A DNA stretch of 64,000 nt from JAHEFU01 sp041395205 (GTDB taxonomy: Bacteria > 4484-113 > JAFGCY01): the NCBI GenBank assembly GCA_041395205.1, contig JAWLAZ010000001.1:1736001-1800000 (forward strand), read 5' to 3'. Made by a program: the position numbers and the translations under genes. Positions 1-7,383 of the stretch are shown piece after piece. Within the stretch, counting starts at the first letter, position 1. Each line of letters starts with the position of its first letter. The notes beneath the pieces were generated by a model. That model did no database searches, was not told the DNA's origin, and worked only from the letters and a program-made list of their open reading frames with translations.

Positions 1-708
1 CTGCAGCAGGGCGCTGCCCACGATCACGCCGTCGCCATATGGCATTGCCAGCGCGGCGGAGGCGGGATCGGCGATCCCGAAACCGGTCAGCAGGGGCAGC
101 GTTGTCAGACTGCGCAGGCTCTGGCTGACGGCTGCCAGTGCCGGGTCTCCCTGGCTCAGGCCGCCGGTCACGCCCATGCGCGAGACCACGTAGATGAAGC
201 CCTCGGCCTGCTGTGCCAGTTTGGCCAGGCGAGCTTCCGTGCTGGCTGGAGTGGCGAGCTGGATGCGGGCCAGGGGGCTCCCGGCCAGCAGCTGCTCACG
301 CAGTGGATCGGCACCGAGTGGCAGGTCCGGGATGATCAGGCCGCTGAGCCCCGCAGCCTCAGCTTCCTCCAGGAAGCGGGGCAGGCTATGGGCCAGCAGC
401 GGGTTAAGGTAGCCCATTGCCAGCAGTGGGATTGTCATTGTTTCGGAGAGGCGGGCCGCGAGTTCCAGTGCACGCTGCGTCGTCATGCCGGCAGCGAGCA
501 CATCGGCACTGGCCTGCTGGATCACCGGGCCGTCCGCCAGCGGATCACTGCAGGGCAGACCGATCTCCACGGCATCCACACCCTGCTGCTCCAGCAGCGG
601 CAGCAGTTCGAGGAAGCGCTCCTCGTCCGGGTAACCTGCCGTGACGTACGCCACGAGCAGCGGTCGACGCGTGCGCCGTTCGCGCAGGTCCAGCTCAAGC
701 CGCTTCAT
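1..708 (-). CDS. trpA: Tryptophan synthase alpha chain, cut by window edge
   Basis: TrpA cleaves indole-3-glycerol phosphate to indole and glyceraldehyde 3-phosphate and passes indole to TrpB through the alpha-beta tunnel in the cytoplasm. The reading frame begins MKRLELDLRE at 708 and stays open for 236 codons to the window edge, so about 30 C-terminal residues are missing. The catalytic Glu motif VEIGLPCSDPLADGP (Glu at about 48, Asp at about 59), the YLNPLL segment and GVTGG phosphate-binding segment are all visible; the usual GIPFSDP is GLPCSDP here. The start overlaps the end of trpFB by 14 bp, as expected for translational coupling of the two synthase subunits. It is the last visible gene of the operon. 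Confidence 0.95.
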   Translation of the reverse strand, partial: MKRLELDLRERRTRRPLLVAYVTAGYPDEERFLELLPLLEQQGVDAVEIGLPCSDPLADGPVIQQASADVLAAGMTTQRALELAARLSETMTIPLLAMGYLNPLLAHSLPRFLEEAEAAGLSGLIIPDLPLGADPLREQLLAGSPLARIQLATPASTEARLAKLAQQAEGFIYVVSRMGVTGGLSQGDPALAAVSQSLRSLTTLPLLTGFGIADPASAALAMPYGDGVIVGSALLQ

Positions 709-2527
709 GGCCGGCCTCCCTGCGCTCGCGGAGCGCTGTTGCCACATGCGCGATGTCCTTGTCACCACGCCCGCTCAGGCAGACCACGAGTGGTCCAGTG
801 CCCGGCTGGCGCAGGGCCAGGGCCAGAGCATGGCTGCTTTCCAGGGCGGGGATGATTCCCTCCATGCGGCAGAGCAGCTCGAAGGCGGAGAGGGCTTCGT
901 CGTCAGTCACACTTTCATAGCGTACGCGGCCCACGCTGTGCAGGAAGGCATGCTCGGGGCCGACGCCGGGGTAGTCCAGGCCGGCACTGATGCTGTGCAC
1001 CGGTTCCACCTGGCCGTTGCCATCCTGCAGCAGGTAGCTCAGTGAGCCGTGCAGCACACCGGGCCGGCCGAGGCCCAGCGCGGCGGCATGCCTGCCACTG
1101 CTGCTGCCCGTGCCACCGGCTTCCGCACCCAGCAGTTCCACTCCGCTGTCTGCGAGGAAGGCCGCGAACATCCCGATCGCATTGCTGCCGCCACCGACGC
1201 TGGCAACGACCGTGGCGGGCAGGCTGCCGGCCTGCTCCTGGCACTGCCGGCGGGCTTCAATGCCGATCACGGCCTGGAAGTCACGGACCAGCAGCGGGTA
1301 GGGATGCGGGCCGACGGCACTGCCGATCAGGTAATGTGCCTCACGGCAGCTCGCCACCCAGTCGCGGATCGCCTCACTGGTGGCATCCTTCAGCGTGCGG
1401 CTGCCGCTGTCAACAGGCCGCACCTCGGCACCGAGCATGCGCATGCGCTGCAGGTTGGGACTCTGGCGGCGGATGTCCTCCGTGCCCATGTAGACCCGGC
1501 AGTCCAGCCCGAGCATCGCCGCTGTGGTTGCCACCGCCACGCCATGCTGGCCGGCCCCTGTCTCGGCGATCAGCAGGCGCTTGCCGAGCCTGCGGGCCAG
1601 CAGGCCCTGGCCGAGACAGTTGTTGAGCTTGTGCGCCCCGCTGTGCAGCAGGTCCTCACGCTTCAGGTAGAGCGGGCGTCCGAGCTGCTCGCTCAGGCGC
1701 CTGGCAAGGTAGAGCGGAGTTTCGCGTCCCGCGAAGTCCCGCAGCAGTTCTGACAGTTCGGAGCGGAAGCCCGCATCGTCCAGCAGCCGCGCATGTTCCC
1801 CTGCCAGTTCCTCCAGGGCCGGGACCAGGCTCTCCGGGACATAGGCCCCGCCAAACGGTCCGAAGCGCCCGTCACTGCCCGGACGGGGCAGTTCCCCCTG
1901 CCTGGCAGCCCGCACACTGCGGATGAATTCCTGCATGAGCTGCGGATCCTTGCGGCCGGGGCTGCTTTCCACCGCGCTGGCGACATCCACGCCGATCAGC
2001 TGCGTGAACTGCAGCAGGGCGGCGGCGCTGTAGGCATTCAGGCTCCCGGCGATGCGCAGCGGCAGTCCGCAGGCGGCGGCACGGTGGATGTCGGCGATTG
2101 TCAATGTCATTTCTGATGAGCGGGGACGGGGCAGATCCAGCAGCAGGCTGTCAATCCCGCTGCCGGCGAGCATTGCCAGATAGGTCTCGTCGCCGAGCTG
2201 CGCCGGTTCCAGCACGACGATGATTCGTGCCTCACAGGCAGCCTGCAGTTCCGCGAGGTACTGAGCGCTGACCGGCTCATGCAGCTGCAGGTAGTCCAGC
2301 CGGCAGTCCCGGGCCAGGGCAGCGGCTGCAGCCGGAGTCATCCCCTGCAGTACGGCAGCCAGCCTGGCGCTGCCGAGCGCTGCGCGGATCTCCTGCAGCT
2401 GCTCCGGGCTGATCCGGCGCGGGCTGTCACAGAGTACGCAGCCGATGATGTCCGCGCCGAGCGACTCCGCGAGCAGTGCATCAGCGGGACTTGTCACGCC
2501 GCAGATCTTGATCTCACACGGCTTCAT
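695..2527 (-). CDS. trpFB: Bifunctional phosphoribosylanthranilate isomerase / tryptophan synthase beta (TrpF-TrpB fusion)
   Basis: A 610-residue fusion. Residues about 1-205 are TrpF: KICGVTS with the catalytic Cys, then GVDVASAVESSPGRKDP near the end of the barrel, with LLLDLPRP supplying the likely catalytic Asp. Residues about 212-610 are TrpB: GRFGPFGGAYVPE, PLP lysine in HSGAHKLNN, AETGAGQHG, and the GGGSNA phosphate loop. It should isomerise PRA to CdRP and, in the second half, condense indole with serine. The ATG at 2527 is preferred over an upstream start at 2578 because MKPCEIKICG is the normal TrpF beginning and the extra 17 residues lie inside trpC. It overlaps trpC by 14 bp. TrpF-TrpB fusions are known but uncommon compared with TrpC-TrpF fusions. 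Confidence 0.95.
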   Translation of the reverse strand: MKPCEIKICGVTSPADALLAESLGADIIGCVLCDSPRRISPEQLQEIRAALGSARLAAVLQGMTPAAAAALARDCRLDYLQLHEPVSAQYLAELQAACEARIIVVLEPAQLGDETYLAMLAGSGIDSLLLDLPRPRSSEMTLTIADIHRAAACGLPLRIAGSLNAYSAAALLQFTQLIGVDVASAVESSPGRKDPQLMQEFIRSVRAARQGELPRPGSDGRFGPFGGAYVPESLVPALEELAGEHARLLDDAGFRSELSELLRDFAGRETPLYLARRLSEQLGRPLYLKREDLLHSGAHKLNNCLGQGLLARRLGKRLLIAETGAGQHGVAVATTAAMLGLDCRVYMGTEDIRRQSPNLQRMRMLGAEVRPVDSGSRTLKDATSEAIRDWVASCREAHYLIGSAVGPHPYPLLVRDFQAVIGIEARRQCQEQAGSLPATVVASVGGGSNAIGMFAAFLADSGVELLGAEAGGTGSSSGRHAAALGLGRPGVLHGSLSYLLQDGNGQVEPVHSISAGLDYPGVGPEHAFLHSVGRVRYESVTDDEALSAFELLCRMEGIIPALESSHALALALRQPGTGPLVVCLSGRGDKDIAHVATALRERREAGHEAA

Positions 2528-3311
2528 GCGTGACCTCCCGCGAAAGCATCTCCGCCAGGCGCTTCTCCGGGCGGTCATGTTCCAGCAGCTCGGAGCCGAT
2601 CAGGAAGCTGTGGATGCCGCGGTTCATGAACATGCGCATGTCCTCAATCCCGCGGATCCCGCTTTCGGCGACGATGCGGATGCCCTGCGGCACACTGCCC
2701 GCCAGGCGCAGCGCGCCTCGTAGATCCAGTTCCAGACTGTCGAGATCGCGGGCGTTGATCCCGATCAGCTCCGGCTCCAGCGCCAGCGCGCGTTCCAGCT
2801 CCGCTTCATTGTGGACTTCGAGCAGCACTTCCAGCCCGATTTCCCGGCTCAGGGCATGGAGCCGCTGCAGGCAGTGGTCGTCAAGCAGGCGCACGATCAG
2901 CAGTACGGCGTCCGCGCCGAGCAGCCGCGTCTCGAGGATGTCGAACACGGAGATGATGAATTCCTTGCGCAGCACGGGAATCCCGACTGCGGCGCTGGCC
3001 TCGCTCAGGCCGTTCTTGTGCATCCCGAAGAACTGCTCATTGGTGAGCACGGAGATCGCCGCCGCTCCACAGCGCTGGTAGGCCGTTGCCAGCAGGCCCG
3101 GGGCGCGGTAGCCGCCGAGTTCACCGCGGCTCGGGGAACGGCGCTTGATTTCCGCGATCACGGCCGGACGCTGTTCCAGGGCAGTGTGCAAGCTGCGCAC
3201 GGGTGGCAGAGCCAGGCAGTCCTCATGCAGGCGCTGCATCTTGTAGCTGTCAATCGACATCGGCTGGCGCCGCCGCCGGTCGGCGATGATCCTCTCAAGC
3301 AGTGCGTTCAT
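2514..3311 (-). CDS. trpC: Indole-3-glycerol phosphate synthase
   Basis: TrpC closes CdRP to indole-3-glycerol phosphate, the step between TrpF and TrpA. At 265 residues it is a standard stand-alone barrel enzyme. Visible motifs in order are AEIKRRSPSRG (catalytic Lys), LRKEFII (second Lys), LLEVH, IGINARDL and VAESGI. The ATG shares an ATGA overlap with the stop codon of trpD, so the two genes are translationally coupled. The partner TrpF activity is not attached here but is fused to TrpB downstream. Nothing unusual is seen in length or key residues. Confidence 0.97.
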   Translation of the reverse strand: MNALLERIIADRRRRQPMSIDSYKMQRLHEDCLALPPVRSLHTALEQRPAVIAEIKRRSPSRGELGGYRAPGLLATAYQRCGAAAISVLTNEQFFGMHKNGLSEASAAVGIPVLRKEFIISVFDILETRLLGADAVLLIVRLLDDHCLQRLHALSREIGLEVLLEVHNEAELERALALEPELIGINARDLDSLELDLRGALRLAGSVPQGIRIVAESGIRGIEDMRMFMNRGIHSFLIGSELLEHDRPEKRLAEMLSREVTHEAV

Positions 3312-4336
3312 GCCGCCACCTCCAGGCTGTTGCTCAGATTCACGAGAGCCTGCAGGGCCGCCTGGGCCCTGCCGCTGTCAATCGCTTCGGCCGCGATTGC
3401 CACACCCTCCGGCAGGCCTGCACACAGGCCGCCGAGCACGGCACAGGCTGCGGCATTCGCGAGGACGATCTCCCGTGCCGGACCGGCTTCCCCAGCAAGC
3501 AGGCGACGGATGATTTCGGCGTTTTCACTGCGCTCCCCGCCGAGCAGGGCGCGCTTCTCAATCCCGGCCAGGCCGAAGTCGGCCGGCTGCAGTTCACGGC
3601 TGCGCATGTCGTTGCCATCCACCTCGATCAGCAGCGTGGCCGCACTGAGGCTGATCTCATCCAGGCCGTCACGGCCGGCGACCACGAAGGCCCGGCTGCC
3701 GCCGAGCATCGAGAGCGCTCCGGCGATGCGCAGTGCGCAGTCCTCCGAATAGCAGCCGATCAGCTGGCGGCCGGCCCGGGCCGGATTGCTGAGCGGTCCG
3801 AGCATGTTGAAGCAGGTCCGCACGCCCAGTGCGCGGCGCAGGGGGGCGAGGCTGGCCATCGCCGGATGCAGGGCCGGGGCGTAGAGGAAGCCCACGCCAC
3901 AGTGCTCGATGCATTCCGCCATGCCGCGGCTGTCCAGCAGCACGTTCACACCGAGCTCCTCCAGCACATCCGCGCTGCCGCAGCGGCTGCTCACGGAGCG
4001 GTTGCCATGCTTGGCAACGCGCAGGCCCATCCCGGCTGCCACGAAGGCCGTGGCCGTGGAGATGTTGAAGCTGCCGCTGCCATCGCCGCCGGTGCCGCTG
4101 GTGTCGATCAGGTCCGGACCGGGCCGGACCTCCACTTTCGTGCAGCGCTCACGCATCAGTTCAGCGAAACCGCAGAGCTCGGCACTGCTCTCCCCACGAA
4201 TGCGCAGGGCCACGAGCAGCGCACTCCCCAGTTCCGGGCTCGTACCGTTGTCAAGCATCTCCGCCAGCAGTGCGCCGGCCTGCTCGCGGCTCAGCTCCGC
4301 CCCGGCGAGGATCGTTTCAAGTGATTCACGCAGCAT
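3308..4336 (-). CDS. trpD: Anthranilate phosphoribosyltransferase
   Basis: TrpD transfers phosphoribose from PRPP to anthranilate. The 342-residue protein has the GTGGD PRPP loop (DTSGTGGDGSGSFN), KHGNRSVSSRCGSADVLE and the helix-rich N-terminal dimerisation segment of the family. The start codon overlaps the trpG stop by one base (TGATG), and its stop overlaps the trpC start by four bases, placing it firmly in the coupled operon. It is not fused to TrpG, unlike in enteric bacteria. Length and motifs are typical. Confidence 0.97.
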   Translation of the reverse strand: MLRESLETILAGAELSREQAGALLAEMLDNGTSPELGSALLVALRIRGESSAELCGFAELMRERCTKVEVRPGPDLIDTSGTGGDGSGSFNISTATAFVAAGMGLRVAKHGNRSVSSRCGSADVLEELGVNVLLDSRGMAECIEHCGVGFLYAPALHPAMASLAPLRRALGVRTCFNMLGPLSNPARAGRQLIGCYSEDCALRIAGALSMLGGSRAFVVAGRDGLDEISLSAATLLIEVDGNDMRSRELQPADFGLAGIEKRALLGGERSENAEIIRRLLAGEAGPAREIVLANAAACAVLGGLCAGLPEGVAIAAEAIDSGRAQAALQALVNLSNSLEVAA

Positions 4337-4920
4337 CAGCGCACCTCCAGGGGGCGCAGCTGCGCCAGCAGGTTGTCAATCAGCCGCCCGCCCACGCTGG
4401 TCAGCAGCGACTCGGGATGGAACTGCAGGCCACAGAGCGGCAGGCTGCGGTGGCGGATCGCCATCACCTCACCGTGGCTCGTGTGCGCCGTGAGTTCCAG
4501 GCAGTCCGGCAGGCTTGCCGGATCAACCACCAGCGAGTGGTAGCGCATCGCCTCATAGGGGTTCGGCAGGCCACGGTGGATGCCGCGGCCGTCATGGTAG
4601 ATCAGCGAGCTGCGGCCGTGCATCAGGCGTGTGGCGCGCACGATCCGCGCACCGAAATGCATGGCCAGGGCCTGGTGCCCGAGGCAGATCCCGAGGAGCG
4701 GCAGCTCAGTGCAGAGCCCGGCCACGATCTCCGGCATGTTGCCAGCGTCCTGCGGCTGGCCGGGGCCGGGGCTGAGCACGACCAGCTCCGGGGCCAGGGC
4801 CCGCAGGCCGGCGCTGTCAATCGCATCATTGCGGAAGACCCTGAGCTCGCCGCCGCGCGTCCCGAGCATCTGCACGAGGTTGTAGGTGAACGAATCGTAG
4901 TTGTCAATCACGGCAATCAT
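4336..4920 (-). CDS. trpG: Anthranilate synthase component II, glutamine amidotransferase
   Basis: A 194-residue class I glutamine amidotransferase that feeds ammonia to TrpE. DNYDSFTYNL at the N-terminus, SPGPG, nucleophile Cys in LGICLGHQ and the His-Glu pair in LQFHPES are all present. It overlaps trpE by an ATGA junction and trpD by one base. In some bacteria the same protein also serves para-aminobenzoate synthase; there is no pabB next to it here, so amphibolic use cannot be judged from the window. Confidence 0.96.
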   Translation of the reverse strand: MIAVIDNYDSFTYNLVQMLGTRGGELRVFRNDAIDSAGLRALAPELVVLSPGPGQPQDAGNMPEIVAGLCTELPLLGICLGHQALAMHFGARIVRATRLMHGRSSLIYHDGRGIHRGLPNPYEAMRYHSLVVDPASLPDCLELTAHTSHGEVMAIRHRSLPLCGLQFHPESLLTSVGGRLIDNLLAQLRPLEVR

Positions 4921-6386
4921 CCGATGCCCTCCTCAGCGAGACGGATCGCCTCCACGAGCGCTGCCATCTTCGCGCTGCATTCCTCGTATTCACGCTGCGG
5001 GTCGCTGTCGGCAACGATTCCCGCCCCGGCCTGCAGGGTGTAGCGGCCCTGCTGGAGCTGCACCATGCGGATCGCGATGCACATGTCCATCCGGCAGCCG
5101 CGGCCGATGTAGCCCACCGCACCGCCATAGGCCCCGCGCCGGAAGGGTTCCAGCTCGTCAATCAGTTCCATCGCACGCAGCTTGGGAGCACCGCTCAGCG
5201 TCCCGGCGGGGAAGGCGCTGGCCAGCAGCCCGAAGCAGTCGCTGCCTGCCGCCAGCCTGCCGCTGACCCGTGAGACCATGTGCATCACATGGCTGTAGCG
5301 GCGTACCGCCATCAGTTCGTCCACATTCACGCTGCCATACTCGCAGACCCGGCCGAGGTCATTGCGGGCCAGGTCGACCAGCATCAGGTGTTCACTGCAT
5401 TCCTTCGGATCGTCACGCAGTTCCTGCTCACGTGCCACGTTGGCAGCTTCGTCAGTTGCCAGCGGCCGTGTCCCGGCGATCGGCATCACACGGGCCACTC
5501 CCTCAGTGAGGGAGACCAGCTCCTCCGGTGAACTGCCGATGAGCTGGTGGTCGCCGAAGTCCAGCAGGAACATGTAGGGCGAGGGATTCACGCTGCGCAG
5601 GGCACGGTAGATCGCCAGGGCGCTCGCAGAGGTCAGCCCGCTCAGGCGGCGGGAAAGCACGAGCTGGAAGATGTCTCCGGCGGCGATGTGCTCCAGCACC
5701 CGCTCCACCGCCTGCTGATACTGGCCCGGGGCATAGCCGACCTCCTCCGCGGGGCTGCTGATCGCATAGGCCGGGGACTCCTCCTGCGGCAATGGACCAC
5801 GCAGCCGTTCACGGTAGTGCATCGCCCTGGCATCAACCTCAGCCTGGCTGCTGTCAGCGAGACAGGGCATTGCGGCGATGCGCATCCGCCGAGTCAGGTG
5901 GTCGAACTCAACAACGCTGCGAGGCACGAGGAAGCTGGCGTCGGCCAGGCCGGTCTCGGAAGCATGGCTGTCCGGGATGCGCTCAAAGAGCCGCACGCAG
6001 TCATAGCCGAAACTGCCGACGGCGCCACCGAGCATCGGCGGCATATCCTCAGTCAGGCCCGCGCTGCTCTGCTCGATGAAGCGCCGCAGCGGTGCCAGCG
6101 GCTCCGCCGGGTCAAGCTCATGCTGCTCCTCCCCGGTGGCAGTGATGATGAGCATCCGCTGCCCGCGGATTTCCACGCGGTCAAAGGGGGCGAGGCCGAT
6201 GAAGGAGTAGCGTCCGAGGCCCTGGCCGTGCTCGCTGCTTTCCAGCAGGAACCCGCATTCGCTGGCGCACAGCTTCATATATGCGCTGACGGGGGTATCC
6301 AGGTCGGCAGGCAGTTCGATCAGGCAGGGGGCGAGCACCGGGCCCGCGGAATTTGCTGAACTAGCGGGAGAGTGGAGCGTGGACAT
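4917..6386 (-). CDS. trpE: Anthranilate synthase component I
   Basis: TrpE converts chorismate to anthranilate with ammonia from TrpG. The 489-residue protein has the N-terminal feedback-site segment FLLESS, and the C-terminal chorismate-binding core with IAGTRPLA, DLARNDLGRV, FPAGTLSGAPKLRAMELIDELEP and the final YEECSAKM. The ATG at 6386 has a good ribosome-binding site, GGGAGG at 6395-6400, 8 nt upstream. That site abuts a 10-bp hairpin and is overlapped by the Trp-rich leader reading frame, so initiation is probably regulated. The gene is the first structural gene of the operon. Confidence 0.97.
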   Translation of the reverse strand: MSTLHSPASSANSAGPVLAPCLIELPADLDTPVSAYMKLCASECGFLLESSEHGQGLGRYSFIGLAPFDRVEIRGQRMLIITATGEEQHELDPAEPLAPLRRFIEQSSAGLTEDMPPMLGGAVGSFGYDCVRLFERIPDSHASETGLADASFLVPRSVVEFDHLTRRMRIAAMPCLADSSQAEVDARAMHYRERLRGPLPQEESPAYAISSPAEEVGYAPGQYQQAVERVLEHIAAGDIFQLVLSRRLSGLTSASALAIYRALRSVNPSPYMFLLDFGDHQLIGSSPEELVSLTEGVARVMPIAGTRPLATDEAANVAREQELRDDPKECSEHLMLVDLARNDLGRVCEYGSVNVDELMAVRRYSHVMHMVSRVSGRLAAGSDCFGLLASAFPAGTLSGAPKLRAMELIDELEPFRRGAYGGAVGYIGRGCRMDMCIAIRMVQLQQGRYTLQAGAGIVADSDPQREYEECSAKMAALVEAIRLAEEGIG

Positions 6387-6504
6387 GGCGCCGGCCTCCC
6401 TTCACCGATTTCGTGGAATCGGTAAAGCGCCACCACAGCCAGGCCCCGCTAGCGTTGAAGCTGCTGAGGACGGCATTGTTGGCGATGAGGACAGCGTTAG
6501 TCAT
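6361..6504 (-). CDS. trpL: trp operon leader peptide with Trp-Leu-Trp-Trp, overlapping the trpE start
   Basis: A 47-codon frame beginning MTNAVLIANN that contains three Trp codons in four (residues 22, 24 and 25, WLWW, at 6430-6441). Trp is a rare residue, so this cluster directly upstream of trpE is a strong sign of a leader peptide that senses charged tRNA-Trp. A purine-rich AAGGAG lies 13 nt before the ATG, a longer than ideal spacing. Unlike classical trpL genes, which end before the terminator, this frame runs through the trpE ribosome-binding site and ends with TAG inside trpE, 23 nt past its start, in another frame. It is too short for ordinary gene callers. Confidence 0.75.
   Translation of the reverse strand: MTNAVLIANNAVLSSFNASGAWLWWRFTDSTKSVKGGRRHVHAPLSR
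6401..6426 (-). promoter_or_regulatory. Hairpin between leader Trp codons and trpE ribosome-binding site
   Basis: On the transcript TTTACCGATT pairs with AATCGGTGAA around the loop CCACGA: ten base pairs with one G-U. The left arm begins four bases after the last leader Trp codon and the right arm touches the GGGAGG of trpE. A ribosome stalled at the Trp codons would cover the left arm. There is no U-run after the stem, so it is more likely a translational switch than an intrinsic terminator. The function is inferred. Confidence 0.6.
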
Positions 6505-6554
6505 TGTCGTGTACTTGCTCCTTGTCAGTCTGCGGGGCGACCCCGCTCAATTGC

Positions 6555-6582
6555 ATTATAACCAGAATTTGCACCCTGCAAA
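6555..6582 (-). promoter_or_regulatory. trp operon promoter with overlapping palindromic operator
   Basis: A perfect -10 TATAAT (6555-6560) lies 16 bp from TTTGCA (6577-6582). The -35 is one arm of a perfect inverted repeat TTTGCA-GGG-TGCAAA at 6568-6582, which is placed where a repressor would block RNA polymerase. It does not resemble the enterobacterial TrpR box. The predicted start site is near 6548. A GCGGGG/CCCCGC hairpin at 6532-6546 lies in the leader RNA just before the trpL ribosome-binding site. Confidence 0.65.
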
Positions 6583-6672
6583 GAGCCAGCGCGGGAGAAT
6601 TTCCTGACTGCCGGTCTGCCGTACATCTATATATCCGAAAATTCTCTCCGGAATCCGCTGAGGAGGCTGCAC

Positions 6673-6678
6673 TAGAAT
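6673..6678 (+). promoter_or_regulatory. -10 element of rpiA, probably giving a leaderless mRNA
   Basis: TAGAAT ends six bases before the rpiA ATG, so transcription should start at or next to the start codon. The strong AGGAGG at 6661-6666 is 18 nt from the rpiA ATG, too far to serve it, but 10 nt from an out-of-frame ATG at 6677 opening a 13-codon frame. An alternative weaker promoter is CTGACT-N18-TATATA further upstream. Confidence 0.4.
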
Positions 6679-6684
6679 GGTGGC

Positions 6685-7383
6685 ATGTCAGAGCTGTTCC
6701 ACAGTCCCGCAGAGCTGAAGCGCATCGCCGCTGCGGCCGCACTCACGGCCGTCCCCGCCAACTGCCGGCTCGGCCTGGGCAGCGGCAGCACCGCCGAGAT
6801 CTTCGTGGAGGAGCTCGCAGTCCGTGTCCGCCAGGGCCTGCAGGTACGCTGCTGCTCCACCTCCGAACGCACGGCGCGTCTGGCCCGCAGCCTGGGGATC
6901 GAGGTCGCGGGGCTCGATGCCTTCGAGGGACTGGACCTGACCGTGGATGGCGCTGACGAGATCGACCCGCAGCTGAACCTGATCAAGGGCGGCGGAGCCT
7001 GCCACCTGCGTGAGAAGGTCGTGGCCGCCTTCAGTGCGAAGCTCATCGTCATCGCCGATGACAGCAAGCTCGTTGACAGACTCGGAGCCTTCCGCATCCC
7101 GCTGGAAGTGATTCCCTTCGCCCTGCCCTTGGTGCTGCGCGAGGTCACGGGCCTGCCGGGCTGCCGGAGCTGCGTGCAGCGCCGCAGTGAAAGCGCGCCC
7201 GTGCTGACGGATGAGGGCAACCTGGTGCTTGATGCGGACTTCGGCCTGCTGACGGATCCGGGCAGCCTCGCGCGCCTGCTCAGCGATGTCCCGGGCATCG
7301 TCGAGCATGGCCTGTTCGTCGACATGGCGGAGAGCGCATTCATCGGTACCCAGGACGGGGTCAGGATCCTCGGAAACAGCTAG
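6685..7383 (+). CDS. rpiA: Ribose-5-phosphate isomerase A
   Basis: RpiA interconverts ribose 5-phosphate and ribulose 5-phosphate in the pentose phosphate pathway, ultimately feeding PRPP for the neighbouring trp pathway. The 232-residue protein has GLGSGSTA (phosphate loop), VDGADEID with both catalytic Asp residues, the KGGG lysine and the REK glutamate, and KLVDRLG. The segment normally reading DNGN is DEGN here. It is transcribed away from the trp operon and ends with its stop codon overlapping that of the convergent FG-GAP gene. Confidence 0.95.
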   Translation: MSELFHSPAELKRIAAAAALTAVPANCRLGLGSGSTAEIFVEELAVRVRQGLQVRCCSTSERTARLARSLGIEVAGLDAFEGLDLTVDGADEIDPQLNLIKGGGACHLREKVVAAFSAKLIVIADDSKLVDRLGAFRIPLEVIPFALPLVLREVTGLPGCRSCVQRRSESAPVLTDEGNLVLDADFGLLTDPGSLARLLSDVPGIVEHGLFVDMAESAFIGTQDGVRILGNS

